From contig OZ026556.1 of assembly GCA_964020155.1 (NCBI GenBank), positions 1,477,501 to 1,541,500 of the forward strand: 64,000 bases of DNA, read 5' to 3'. Source of the stretch: Chondrilla cf. caribensis. Lineage: Eukaryota; Porifera; Demospongiae; Chondrillida; Chondrillidae. Positions 1 through 15,347 of this stretch are shown here, piece by piece. Made by a program: the position numbers and the translations under genes. Under the pieces are notes generated by a model. It saw only the letters and a list, made by a program, of their open reading frames with translations. It searched no databases and was not told where the DNA came from. Every line of letters begins with the position of its first letter. Positions within the stretch are counted from its first letter, which is position 1.

Positions 1-428
1 GGATCTGGTTGACAAGGCTACATTGGGTACATGTATATTTCTACTAGCTATTTTCAAAATGCAACCATCACTATCAATAGTTATGTAGCTACTTTTGCTT
101 TCTCGTGTCAATTATGATTCGCATATATTTATTTCATTTTATACTCAACATGTGTCTAGTTGCTACGTGTAATAATATTGTTACGACACTACACGACAGT
201 GTATGTAATTGTGTTGTTAGAAGAGCTTGTGAGCTTCAATGCAGTACAATTATGACACGATACAGTGACAATTACAATGTATAAAATATTAACTATACAA
301 AATATATAATATATCTATTAACAGTACAATACAATAATAATATACAGTATCTATCAACAAAACATGCAAATTATATAATGGGCTCTCCACAAGTTGTAAG
401 AATCCATATATAGAATAAGGGTCACTGT
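1..428. other. AT-rich flank, no gene seen
   Basis: AT-rich sequence with no open frame of note. It lies downstream of the minus-strand membrane-protein gene that ends at 429 and probably includes its 3' UTR. I see no further structure. Confidence 0.5.
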
Positions 429-1622
429 TTAGCTAGAAGCTTTTCCCACTGCTGTCGGGTGAGCCAATGCCATTGGTGGAACGTGCATCGAGTGCTTTTG
501 TATGGAGTAACGGAGCTCTCCTGTTTTGGTGATGTGTCTGTTTCGAAAGATGATCCTCTTTCCATTCTCATCTTTACTAGCAGCAGCCCTCATTTCAGCT
601 CTCTCCTTCATTATCTGCTTGACTTCTCTTCTACAAATGCCGCAGCAAGGTATGAAAAGTATAAAAGTGATAGCAAAGAACAATACAACTGGAATAATAG
701 GTATGAGTATGAAGGTCACGGGGCGTTTTAAGCACTCGATCGAGACTGTCACATAGGTTGTGAAATCCTCGGAACTTGATTTAAGAACTTCCAGAATATA
801 CCATCTATGCTGAACGTTGTCCAAGCTGCATGCGGTACCATTTCCAGCAGTACACGAGAATTCTGCATTGTCTGATCCTAACTGTGTCCTTGTGAAAGTA
901 TACGTAATGCTGTAGTTTGTTGGAGTAGATGCTATCTCGTCCGTTGTGATGGCAAAGTAATAGTCGTCTTCTTCGGTCACCATAAATGATTCTTGCTGAT
1001 AGTCGACTGGATCACAAGAGCTGGAGTACAGGACTCTTGAATAATATGTCTGAGATATGCGACCGGTGGTCCATCCGTTGAAGTCGTTTAAACCCTTTAA
1101 TACCACCAGACGCGTCGGGTTCAAGTTTGACGGATTGCAAGCGATGACATTGGCAAGCATTATAGAATCAGGGTGAAGATGGAAGTGCCGTTCCCTGTAG
1201 CTTCCTGGGGATGAAGTTCCATTGTCTGAGACTTCGAACGAGTCCGTTTCCCTTAACTCTGGTCGACGACTAACAGCAGTCAGGGTTGCGTTACTTCCAC
1301 CACCAGTGGACAAGGATATCTTTTCGCAGAATATGTAGTTGTAGTCTACTGTACGTGTGTCCCCTGGGTTATAAAAATGCTGCGTACTTCCGTGATTGAC
1401 TGTACCCAGTTCGAACGGTAGCACAAGACCCAGAATTATGCTGCTGGCTAGCAAAAACACGAATAGGAGTATAAAGCTGGCAAACAGGGAGAAAGCAGAA
1501 CAAGGACACCTACAACTATCACCGCGACGATTTAAGTCACTTTTGTCGTCTTGCACTCCACCAAATATATCCAAATCCTCCTCTTCGTCATCGAAACTAA
1601 GACTTCCTTCGTCGTCTTCCAT
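429..1622 (-). CDS. Two-pass membrane protein, function unknown
   Basis: Single-exon frame of 397 aa from the ATG at 1622 (Kozak-like, followed by an acidic N-terminus). The open frame extends 16 codons further upstream but without an ATG. Visible: an acidic cytosolic N-terminus (residues 1-30); a Cys-rich patch (CRCPC) just before a strong hydrophobic segment at about 43-68; a ~230-residue loop with several N-glycosylation sequons (NATL, NGTS, NYSI, NGTA) and paired cysteines; a second hydrophobic segment at about 300-325 followed by CCGICRR; and a basic 60-residue tail. This suggests N- and C-termini in the cytosol and a glycosylated extracellular or lumenal domain. I do not recognise the family. 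It is divergent from MLST8 with 137 bp between start codons. Confidence 0.75.
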   Translation of the reverse strand: MEDDEGSLSFDDEEEDLDIFGGVQDDKSDLNRRGDSCRCPCSAFSLFASFILLFVFLLASSIILGLVLPFELGTVNHGSTQHFYNPGDTRTVDYNYIFCEKISLSTGGGSNATLTAVSRRPELRETDSFEVSDNGTSSPGSYRERHFHLHPDSIMLANVIACNPSNLNPTRLVVLKGLNDFNGWTTGRISQTYYSRVLYSSSCDPVDYQQESFMVTEEDDYYFAITTDEIASTPTNYSITYTFTRTQLGSDNAEFSCTAGNGTACSLDNVQHRWYILEVLKSSSEDFTTYVTVSIECLKRPVTFILIPIIPVVLFFAITFILFIPCCGICRREVKQIMKERAEMRAAASKDENGKRIIFRNRHITKTGELRYSIQKHSMHVPPMALAHPTAVGKASS

Positions 1623-1759
1623 TTGTCCAGTTTTAACGTTACGCCCTCTTGTGATCCAGGTATCCGCCAAACGCTGAGGCGTCCAGTACTATTGAATTTA
1701 TACTGTAATGACCACGTGTCTATGCATATAAAATCCACATGGAGTATAAACACAACAAA
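1623..1759. promoter_or_regulatory. Shared divergent promoter, membrane protein / MLST8
   Basis: Only 137 bp separate the two start codons (1622 minus, 1760 plus), so both promoters must lie here or overlap the 5' UTRs. No convincing TATA box was seen. Inference from spacing only. Confidence 0.5.
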
Positions 1760-3286
1760 ATGGACGACTCCGAAGTGACTTTTGTGACAGGAGGTTATGA
1801 CCACAGTATAAAGTTCTGGAGACCACAAAATGGAGTCTGTTACAGAAATGCAGCTCACTCTGACTCTGTGAGTCGATTAATGTATCATTTAAATAATATT
1901 TCTCTCATTCTCTCTCTCATTCCCCTCGTTTACCGGCGTATTACTCTAACCACTTGCTCAGCAAATTAATGCATTGGCTATTACACCGGATAAGAGATTT
2001 GTAGCTTCTGCTGGTGAGTTATTTATCTCTTTTCTAACACACGTACGTCGAAACACGAACTGTATAACAGTTCAACCATTTGCTCAATCGGTAGTATCAA
2101 TGTAATATCAAGGTTGGGAAAGATATTACAATATCGAGATCATAGACCTCATAGATAGATGGAGCGGGGTAACTTGGAATTCTTGGATAACTTGCATTCA
2201 ATTCTAGACGAGTATCTTCAAATATTGAATAACCTATCCATGGAGGAAGCACCTACTTTAACTTGTATTAATAGCTCAGTGTGAAGTGTGCGCAAGGCTA
2301 TGAATTTCTAGTTGCCCCATACCACCTTCTGTATTCCACCAATCAAGCGGAATACATGCAGTTCCCTCACCCTCATTCATTTCTTCCCTACTTTTGCTCC
2401 ACCAGGGTATCAGCACATACGGATGTATGAGGTCAACTCAAGTGACTCCAGCCCTGTGAGTTGTGGGTTCGTGCTTCATCTTGAGAACTGCCCCGGTCAT
2501 GCCTATTTCATGACGGATGATACTGGATGTGTGTGTGCGTGTTGTGTAGGTTTATGACTACGAGGGAATATCGAAGAATATCAATTCTGTTGGGTTTGTG
2601 AATTCTGGAATGTGGATGTTTTCCGGAGGAGAAGACAAGACAGCAAGAATATGGGATTTGAGGTGTGTGGATGAAATTGGAGGGAGAGAGAAAACCAGTC
2701 ATATCTACAGTCCAACTTGCTTAGTAAAAACCTTGAAAGGCACACAAAATCTATACTTCTAATCAGAGATACTTGCTATCAGTACTGGTTGATATAGTGT
2801 ACACAAGCTAGGTACTGAGTGAAGTGTGCTCACTAACCAGGAGTATGTACTAACACAGGTACTGACTAAGCAAGCTGCGCTGTACGTGTAGTAAGAGAAC
2901 TGTGTAGCAATTTTGTATATGCAACATGAATGGTGCAACAGTAATATATTTGAAATACAATATTTGGAAATGGATACACCTGGTGTGGGGTACAATGTAC
3001 TGTGTGTGCGAGGGGTGGTGCGTTGTGTGTAGGTGTGGGTATTTATTGTATGTGTGTACAATGTACACACGTATTCTCATATTGTATGTGTACATTCATA
3101 AGCGTAATCTGTTCTTGTACTGTAGGTCTCACGGTCTTCAGTGTAATCGGTCTTTCCAGGCACCGGCACAGATCACGTCCATGTGCCTGCATCCCAACCA
3201 GTGTGTCATTGCTATGGGGGATCAGAAGGGAAACATTATACTTTGGGACCTGAACAATAACCAGTCAACAACGCTGGTGTGTGTGT

Positions 3287-3347
<61 letters not shown>

Positions 3348-5578
3348 GGTGTGTATGTGTGGGTGTGTATGTGGGTGTGTATGTGGGTGTGCTGTGCTGT
3401 AGACCGGATGCAAAATCAACTCAAATCAATACTTCACATTAGAAGCCTATCATGCATTCAGCTGTTCATCATAATCTTCACAATAACCACTTTAGTGTGA
3501 CAGTGTGTATATTTATATGTTTTATTTCACCTGAATTCGTGTTCCTCTGATTGATGTAATGTGTACTTTGCATGCATTGAGTTGCTGCTAACCTGTATCA
3601 GCACCGCCTGCTCTCTATCATGTACATATGTACCGGGTTGCTGTGTGCATGGTGCTTGAATACACCCTATGACTGCGAGCCATTCTCTGTGTTATGACGT
3701 AGGTTTCTGAAAGTGAAGTAGCCATAAACACAGTTGATATTGATCAAGCTGGTACTTATCTTGCTGGCGGGAACGGTAAAGGACTTGTGTACGTCTGGCG
3801 GTTGACGTCAAGCAGTTCTGCAGTCATCAAGACAGTCCTTCAAGAGCCGATAAAGGTCCACAGCAGATACGTACTGAAATGTGCCTTCAGCCCTGATTCA
3901 AGGTAGGTACTCCAGGTATTCCGTGTTACCGATAGTCTTCAGTTCATACTACACATGTGCAACCCTAGGCACACAAAAGGGTGTACTGTATGTACATAGA
4001 TGCATGTTGTTCGGGAAGTAAATTAGTTGCTGGACAAAGTACTGCCACATAGTGCATGAACAACCCTCAATGAGTGTGCAGCTGAATATTGAGTGCACCC
4101 TAACTTTTCCTGGGATGGAATTGTATCTATGGTAACAATACAGTGAAGACTTTGAAGAAGGAGTAATAATAATAGTAATAGTAATGGGGAATGAAAATAA
4201 TGATGGATTATGAGGTTGTCGGATTAGAGAGGTTTCATTGTCAAATAAATAATAATTCCAGAGCCACTTATTAACATGTATACTGTATTGACCTTGCTAA
4301 TAGTGATATAATAAGACATATAGCTAGGTACATAATTACATGTAACAATAGATGCCGTTAGATAAATATAATAAAATTGAATGAAGTTATGTGTTAAGAA
4401 ACAATGAGAAGATAATCGTATTCTTATGATTATTGTAAAGTGTAAAAGTAGACAAAATAGACTATTAAACTAGTAACTGAATGGAGGTATGTGTTGAGAA
4501 ATGATGAGAAAATAATTGTATTTCTATGATTATTGTACAGGGCTACTGTGTTTGTACCATGCTATGCAATCATATTGTTTCACCATTTTAGTCTCTTGGC
4601 AACCACATCGGCTGATAGCACTATCAAGATATGGACCACAGCTGATTTTTCATTGCGTAATACTCTAAAGAGGAGCCAGGAGAAGTGGGTCTGGGACTGT
4701 GCGTTTGCTCAGGATTCTCAGCACCTGTTCACAGGTCAGTTGTACATAGGACCCTTGTAATGTAGTCACTCTCTGTACTAACACTAAATGTACAGTGAAT
4801 ATTTGTTAATCTGTCCCCAGTTAATCTGCCAAATCGTTTCATCCCCTATATTATTTTGAAACGAATTCACTTGTATGGTTCTATACAAGTAATCCGCCAT
4901 CACGCAATCCCACCATCTGCCATTGTGTACCAATTTGCATTGTGTATGGGCTTCGGTTACAGATAATCCTCCTAGAATCAAGAAGCTCTGTTATTGTAGA
5001 GCAAAATAGCAGCAAAGTGTTCTAAAGTTGACTTGACAATGAAGCAGAAGAAGATTTGCGATTACAGAGAGAGGACTCCGACGGCAACACAACAAATACT
5101 TGCAGACCATTTCTCGAAAAGCGGGATGCACAAATTGTGTGACAAACAATAGGAAACATCCTAAAAAGATCTGTATAATTCGCCATAGCACTGACCTGCC
5201 AATATTTCCACTAAACCAATTGTGGTGGATTAACAAATATTCGCTGTTCATTGACTGTGTGCATGTTAGTCTTGTACTGTATGTATGTATACACCTGGCA
5301 TCACTACGTGTACACCTGGCATCACTACGTGTACACCTGGCATCACTACGTGTACACCTGGCATCACTACGTATACACCTGGCATCACTACGTGTACACC
5401 TGGCATCACTACATATACGTACGTACACCTGGCATCACTACGTGTACATTATAGCTATACTTGTATTGTAGCATCAAGTGATCACAAGGCAAGACTGTGG
5501 AATGTAGATCAGACCTCACCGATTAGAGAATTTGTTGGACACCAAAAAGCAGTGATTAGCCTTGCATACAGAGAGTAG
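1760..5578 (+). CDS. mlst8: MLST8 / LST8, WD40 subunit of TOR complexes
   Basis: Eight exons joined by hand with consistent phases: 1760-1867, 1962-2013, 2406-2455, 2550-2662, 3126-3276, 3703-3902, 4592-4734, 5472-5578; 307 aa (human 326). LST8 is a seven-bladed WD40 propeller that binds the TOR kinase domain and stabilises TORC1 and TORC2. Seen: family-typical blocks such as [72 protein letters not shown] and a C-terminal [11 protein letters not shown]. The start at 1760 (MDDSEV) matches the family N-terminus better than an in-frame ATG at 1739. Introns hold a MITE (2708-2882), a TG tract starting at the exon-5 donor, a ~60-bp imperfect duplication (4375-4540) and a 21-bp minisatellite. Identification is firm. 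Confidence 0.95.
2708..2882. mobile_element. MITE in MLST8 intron 4 (CAGTCCAACTTGCTTAGTA ends)
   Basis: A 175-bp element. It starts CAGTCCAACTTGCTTAGTA and ends with the approximate inverse (CTAAGCAAGCTGCGCTG), and both ends are flanked by TA. The TA target site and CAG terminus fit Tc1/mariner/pogo-type MITEs. A second, enlarged copy lies in inverse orientation at 44746-45502. Confidence 0.7.
3287..3395 (+). repeat. (TG)n microsatellite beginning at MLST8 exon 5 donor
   Basis: The intron begins GTGTGTGTCAGTG and runs straight into a pure TG tract, then into TGTGGGTGTGTA variants. The 5' splice site is in effect the first unit of the repeat. Confidence 0.9.
5286..5450 (+). repeat. 21-bp minisatellite in MLST8 intron 7
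   Basis: About seven tandem copies of a 21-bp unit (TACACCTGGCATCACTACGT plus G), the last ones slightly diverged and interrupted by TACGTACG. It ends only ~20 bp before the final exon's acceptor. It encodes an open frame in all phases but is intronic. Confidence 0.9.
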
Positions 5579-6479
5579 TGAGGATAGTATTATGATGTAC
5601 AGCCAGTCATGTGATTGTCATATGATTGACATGTGACTTATAACTCTTCTTTCATTTTGTATGTTTGTAATTACTGTATTATATTTATTACTCTGAGTGA
5701 TAACAGTGTGGAAATTGACAATTGGACAATGATTTGGTGGTAACTAGGGAATACTGACTGCTAAGGCATACTGTATATACTTACATCCTACATCATTTTA
5801 CCCTGATATTTGTTTTATTTTGATTTATTACAAGATTAAGCTAAATTTATACCAGTTATGGTTCTGATCTCTATTAGTATAATATAAATAGTGTACATGT
5901 GTGGTATAATATATCATATTATGCATTCTCTTTGGACATCTTGATTCCTGTCTGCCTTTGATAGAGAATGACTTACAATTGTAATTTGTCCAAAAGTAAC
6001 CAAAAAAGTTTGATTTATCAATTCTTTTATCAGTTCTCAATTCTTTTGATATGTTAACCAAAATGATGTATGTATAAACTTCGAATTACCAGAAAACATT
6101 CACATGCACACATTGATGCAATACACAGTGCTGGTTATATACGTAAGTGAATCAACTGATATAATGTTATGATTATTCTGCATAATATTATAAAATAATA
6201 ATATGATGGCACTGCTACATGCATATGTATATGCAGCAAAATAGAGTACAAACAATAAAAAAATAATAATAGTCATGTTAGACAATGGCTTGGTGGCTTA
6301 CATAGGGATATTGACTGCTATAGTTTCTAATTGTTAATCACACACAGTGTATGCTGTATAATTGAAATTGTTGCTGATTGATGCAGAGACTACACCAGAA
6401 GACCTACGTAACTGAACACAATGCAAGTAGAAGCTGCCCTAACAGTGTGCAGTTAAGAGACAGAATTAAGGTCTTGGTT
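5579..6479. other. Convergent intergenic spacer, AT-rich
   Basis: Lies between the stop codons of MLST8 (+) and the HDAC6-like gene (-), so it holds both 3' UTRs. AT-rich, no recognisable gene or repeat family. Confidence 0.6.
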
Positions 6480-11922
<5,443 letters not shown>

Positions 11923-12454
11923 GGTCTTCGAAGAGTCAGTAGTAGAATATACACAATGACTTGGCAAACGATTAGGCGAAATTTTGCTTGCAGCAAAATG
12001 CTCTATTTTTAGACTAACGTGACTCAGCCAACGATGACTGAACAACCTATGTTTCACTATGGAATATAAAATCGCGTTATTCAAGACCATACATCTGTCG
12101 AGGGATACTGCATGTGAATTACGTAAGCGTCAGCATAGTGATGGGATTTCCCCGTTAGGCTTGCATTTCACCTGACATGCATGTGATTTTATTACCTACC
12201 CTGGTTGAAAAAAATCACTGAGTGAAGTCGTTGGAATTAATTCTCCTCCAGCCACACTGCAGGAGCTGATCAAAGTAGACTTAATCTATAGTAAGGTTTA
12301 CCTCACAATATACTATCGCCTGGTCGTGTCTAGAACAGACATCTCTGCATTCCGTTGTGTCACGCGTAGCTAACCGCTCCACTGGCGATCCAGATATCCT
12401 GGACACATCTATGCATGGGAACAGTGCACCTTTTCGGCGTCGCATTAGTGAACG
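11923..12454. promoter_or_regulatory. Divergent intergenic region, HDAC6-like / prodomain gene
   Basis: 532 bp between divergent start codons; presumably carries both promoters. No clear TATA box or known motif seen. No additional open frame. Confidence 0.4.
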
Positions 12455-13410
12455 ATGGCGATTTCGATTCTAGCAGTATTGGTTCTTTTATCTTGCGTAG
12501 TCGGTTTTCGCGGGGCCATCATCAGAGAAAGAGAAGAGTCACCTCCAGCATAGATACTCTATACTACGCAACCGTACGGGTACGTAGTATAGAGTATCTA
12601 TGCCTCCAGTGATGAGAGACATCCTAGCAGCTCTGAAGGAAGAAAGTCAGTGAAATACATTCTTATATCTGTGCCTAGTTGTTCGTGGGATTACTTAGAA
12701 TGTAAATCGCCTATAAATTCAGACTTTTCATGATATTGGGTTTGCTTGCACACCAGCCAAAGCACCGATCGTTATGCCAAAATTGATCCATCACCATTAA
12801 TTCTTGATGTATGTATTTACAGTATAGTGCATAGTTACATGCATGCTATGCATGTGTTAGGGTGGTGTTTATGAGGTACATATACAGTGAATTTATATAT
12901 CCATGTATTGAATTGTTGCAGCAAGTCGATCAAACCACCTGTGAATATAACTCTACCTCTGTACTCACTGCAGACCTGGGTGTGCTAGATACTTTCATAT
13001 ATCTTTTTAGTCTGGCATTGCTTTTGTGTGTCCCTTTTTGGTTGCATTGAAACCTCACCAGTCTCTGTACAAGACTAGTTCCTGTTTATATTAAGTCACT
13101 CAGATGTCTCTGATCCTTGCCCACTTTCAGAGGATTTGGCCGTTATGCTGTGGTTGAGCTTGTTGCGGACCCTCCTACTGGTGTAGGAGAGAAGGTACCA
13201 TTGAGTGTGGAAGCTTTTGGAAAGAAATGGACCTTTGATTTGTCTCCAGTTCAGCTTGTGTCTCCTGATTACAAACTTGAGGTACTGGATTCAGAGGGGA
13301 TGCTGCAGCCCATTGCAAGTAGTGCTCAAAGTGATCAGTACTTTATTGGTAGAAATACTGAAGATGGTGGAGAGAGCATTAGTCTGAGGATATCTGATGA
13401 CGGTGTCACA
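12455..13410 (+). pseudogene. Secreted protein with ADAM/ADAMTS-like prodomain, 5' part only, exon 1 disrupted
   Basis: Exon 1 is 12455-12649 and exon 2 is 13131-13410. Exon 1 encodes a clear signal peptide (MAISILAVLVLLSCVVG) then FRGAIIREREESPP. A 54-bp perfect hairpin with a 7-bp target duplication (12549-12609) then introduces a TAG and shifts the frame. Ignoring the insert, the frame continues with VMRDILAALKEE and splices in phase to exon 2 (GFGRYAVVELVAD ... VEAFGKKWTFDLSP ... SPDYKLEVLD ... YFIGRNTEDGGESISLRISDDG). The pattern of an aromatic-rich beta domain ending near YxGR resembles the M12B (ADAM/ADAMTS) propeptide, but no catalytic zinc site is in the window. After a donor at 13411 the sequence runs into satellite DNA and I find no further exons. 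It is either a broken gene or a real gene with a very long intron and an allelic insertion. Family call is tentative. Confidence 0.55.
12549..12602. mobile_element. 54-bp hairpin mini-element inside a coding exon
   Basis: Perfect 20-bp inverted arms (CATAGATACTCTATACTACG and its complement) around a 14-bp loop. CCTCCAG is present immediately on both sides (12542-12548 and 12603-12609), the mark of a 7-bp target-site duplication. Removing 61 bp restores the host frame exactly. Shares the terminal CATAGAT/ATCTATG and the 7-bp duplication with the hairpin at 57434-57467. Confidence 0.85.
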
Positions 13411-13429
13411 GTGAGTCTTGTGTGAGTGT

Positions 13430-13540
13430 GTTTGTGTGTGTGTGTGTGTGTGCATGTGTGTGCATGTGTGTGTTATGAGTTGTGTGAGTGTGTGGGTGGG
13501 TGGGTGCATATGTCTGTGTGTGTATGTGTGTGTATTTACA
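13430..13540 (+). repeat. TG-rich low-complexity tract
   Basis: GTGTG/TGCATGTG repeats following the exon 2 donor of the prodomain gene. Between it and the satellite (to 13659) there is only AT-rich sequence. Confidence 0.8.
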
Positions 13541-13659
13541 TGTAAGAACGTATATGTATGTTAGTTTACATGAGTACTACATGTACATAGTTGCCTATTA
13601 TACATATAATAACATTATTCTATTGTACACTATTATATTGTACATGTGTATATATTTTA

Positions 13660-15347
13660 TATGTACGGGAGAGTATAGGAGAGAAAACGATAAGCACCTT
13701 TTTCCATAGCTCATGGGGGAGGGGGCGTGTCAACGTGATATTTTAGGCAGACCTAGTTGGGGACGTGAACTAACTTCTGTAACAATTCCCATCTCAATTG
13801 GTGGCTCGTAACTCCAGCTACATTGGAAGGTGCTTAACATGTTTTCAATGTATGGGAGAATATAGGAGAGAAAACATTAAGCACCTTTTTGCATAGCTCA
13901 TGGGGGAGGGGCATGTCAACGTGATATTTTAGGCAGACCTAGTTGGGGACGTGAACTAACTTCTATAACAATTCCCATCTCAATAGGTGGCTCGTAACTC
14001 CAGCTACATTGGAAGGTGCTTAACATGTTTTCAATGTATGGGAGAGTATAGGAGAGAAAACGTTAAGCACCTTTTTGCATAGCTCATGGGGGAGGGGGCA
14101 TGTCAACGTGATACTTCAGGCAGACCTAGTTGGGGACGTCAACTAACTTCTATAACAATTCCCATCTCAATAGGAGGCTCGTAACTCCAGCTACATTGGA
14201 AGGTGCTTAACATGTTTTCAATGTATGGGAGAGTATAGGAGAGAAAACGTTAAGCACCTTTTTGCATAGCTCATGGGGGAGGGGGCATGTCAACGTGATA
14301 TTTTAGGCAGACCTAGTTGGGGACGTCAACTAACTTCTATAACAATTCCCATCTCAATAGGAGGCTCGTAACTCCAGCTACATTGGAAGGTGCTTAACAT
14401 GTTTTCAATGTATGGGAGAGGATAGGAGAGAAAACATTAAGCACCTTTTTGCATAGCTCATGGGGGAGGGGGCATGTCAACGTGATATTTTAGGCAGACC
14501 TAGTTGGGGACGTGAACTAACTTCTATAACAATTCCCATCTCAATTGGTGGCTCGTAACTCCAGCTACATTGGAAGGTGCTTAACATGTTTTCAATGTAT
14601 GGGAGAGTATAGGAGAGAAAACATTAAGCACCTTTTTGCATAGCTCATGGGGGAGGGGGCATGTCAACATGATATTTTAGGCAGACCTAGTTGGGGACGT
14701 GAACTAACTTGTGAAACAATTCCCATCTCAATAGGTGGCTCGTAACTCCAGCTACATTGGAAGGTGCTTAACATGTTTTCAATGTATGGGAGAGTATAGG
14801 AGAGAAACCGTTAAGCACCTTTTTGCATAGCTCATGGGGGAGGGGGCATGTCAACGTGATACTTCAGGCAGACCTAGTTGGGGACGTCAACTAACTTCTA
14901 TAACAATTCCCATCTCAATAGGAGGCTCGTAACTCCAGCTACATTGAAAGGTGCTTAACATGTTTTCAATGTATGGGAGAGTATAGGAGAGAAAACGTTA
15001 AGCACCTTTTTGCATAGCTCATGGGGGAGGGGGCATGTCAACGTGATATTTTAGGCAGACCTAGTTGGGGACGTGAACTAACTTGTGAAACAATTCCCAT
15101 CTCAATAGGTGGCTCGTAACTCCAGCTACATTGGAAGGTGCTTAACATGTTTTCAATGTATGGGAGAGTACAGGAGAGAAAACGTTAAGCACCTTTTTGC
15201 ATAGCTCATGGGGGAGGGGGCATGTCAACGTGATATTTTAGGCAGACCTAGTTGGGGACGTGAACTAACTTGTGAAACAATTCCCATCTCAATAGGAGGC
15301 TCGTAACTCCAGCTACATTGGAAGGTGCTTAACATGTTTTCAATGTA
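13660..15347 (+). repeat. ~187-bp satellite array, plus orientation, about 9 units
   Basis: Nearly identical ~187-bp units, each starting around ATGGGAGAGTATAGGAGAG. Each includes GTTAAGCACCTT near the start, its inverse AAGGTGCTTAAC near the end, and GGGGGAGGGGGCATGTCAA. Adjacent units place the 12-bp inverse copies about 45 bp apart, so every unit junction can fold into a hairpin. Variants recur in patches: GACGTGAAC/GACGTCAAC, AATAGGTGG/AATAGGAGG, ATATTTTAGG/ATACTTCAGG. No protein coding. Confidence 0.95.

Noticed and set aside
1623..1670. Longer N-terminus for the membrane protein from the upstream open frame
   Set aside because: The frame opens with TTG, not ATG; first ATG is at 1622. 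An upstream exon joined by an acceptor near 1670 cannot be excluded.
3002..3402. Open frames rich in Cys-Val or His-Thr (also at 6546-6900, 7927-8337, 33526-33945, 36365-36935, 37567-37934, 42006-42295, 48781-49436, 52325-52821, 59103-59596)
   Set aside because: These are translations of (TG)n/(CA)n microsatellites, which are open in all frames. They are not genes.
5286..5450. CRISPR-like regular array in MLST8 intron 7
   Set aside because: Units are contiguous 21-bp tandem repeats without unique spacers; eukaryotic intronic minisatellite.
12542..12609. Hairpin insert as an ordinary or GC-AG intron
   Set aside because: No rotation of the 61 bp gives GT-AG. The GC-AG choice (CCA/GCATAG...CCAG/TG) leaves an in-frame TGA.
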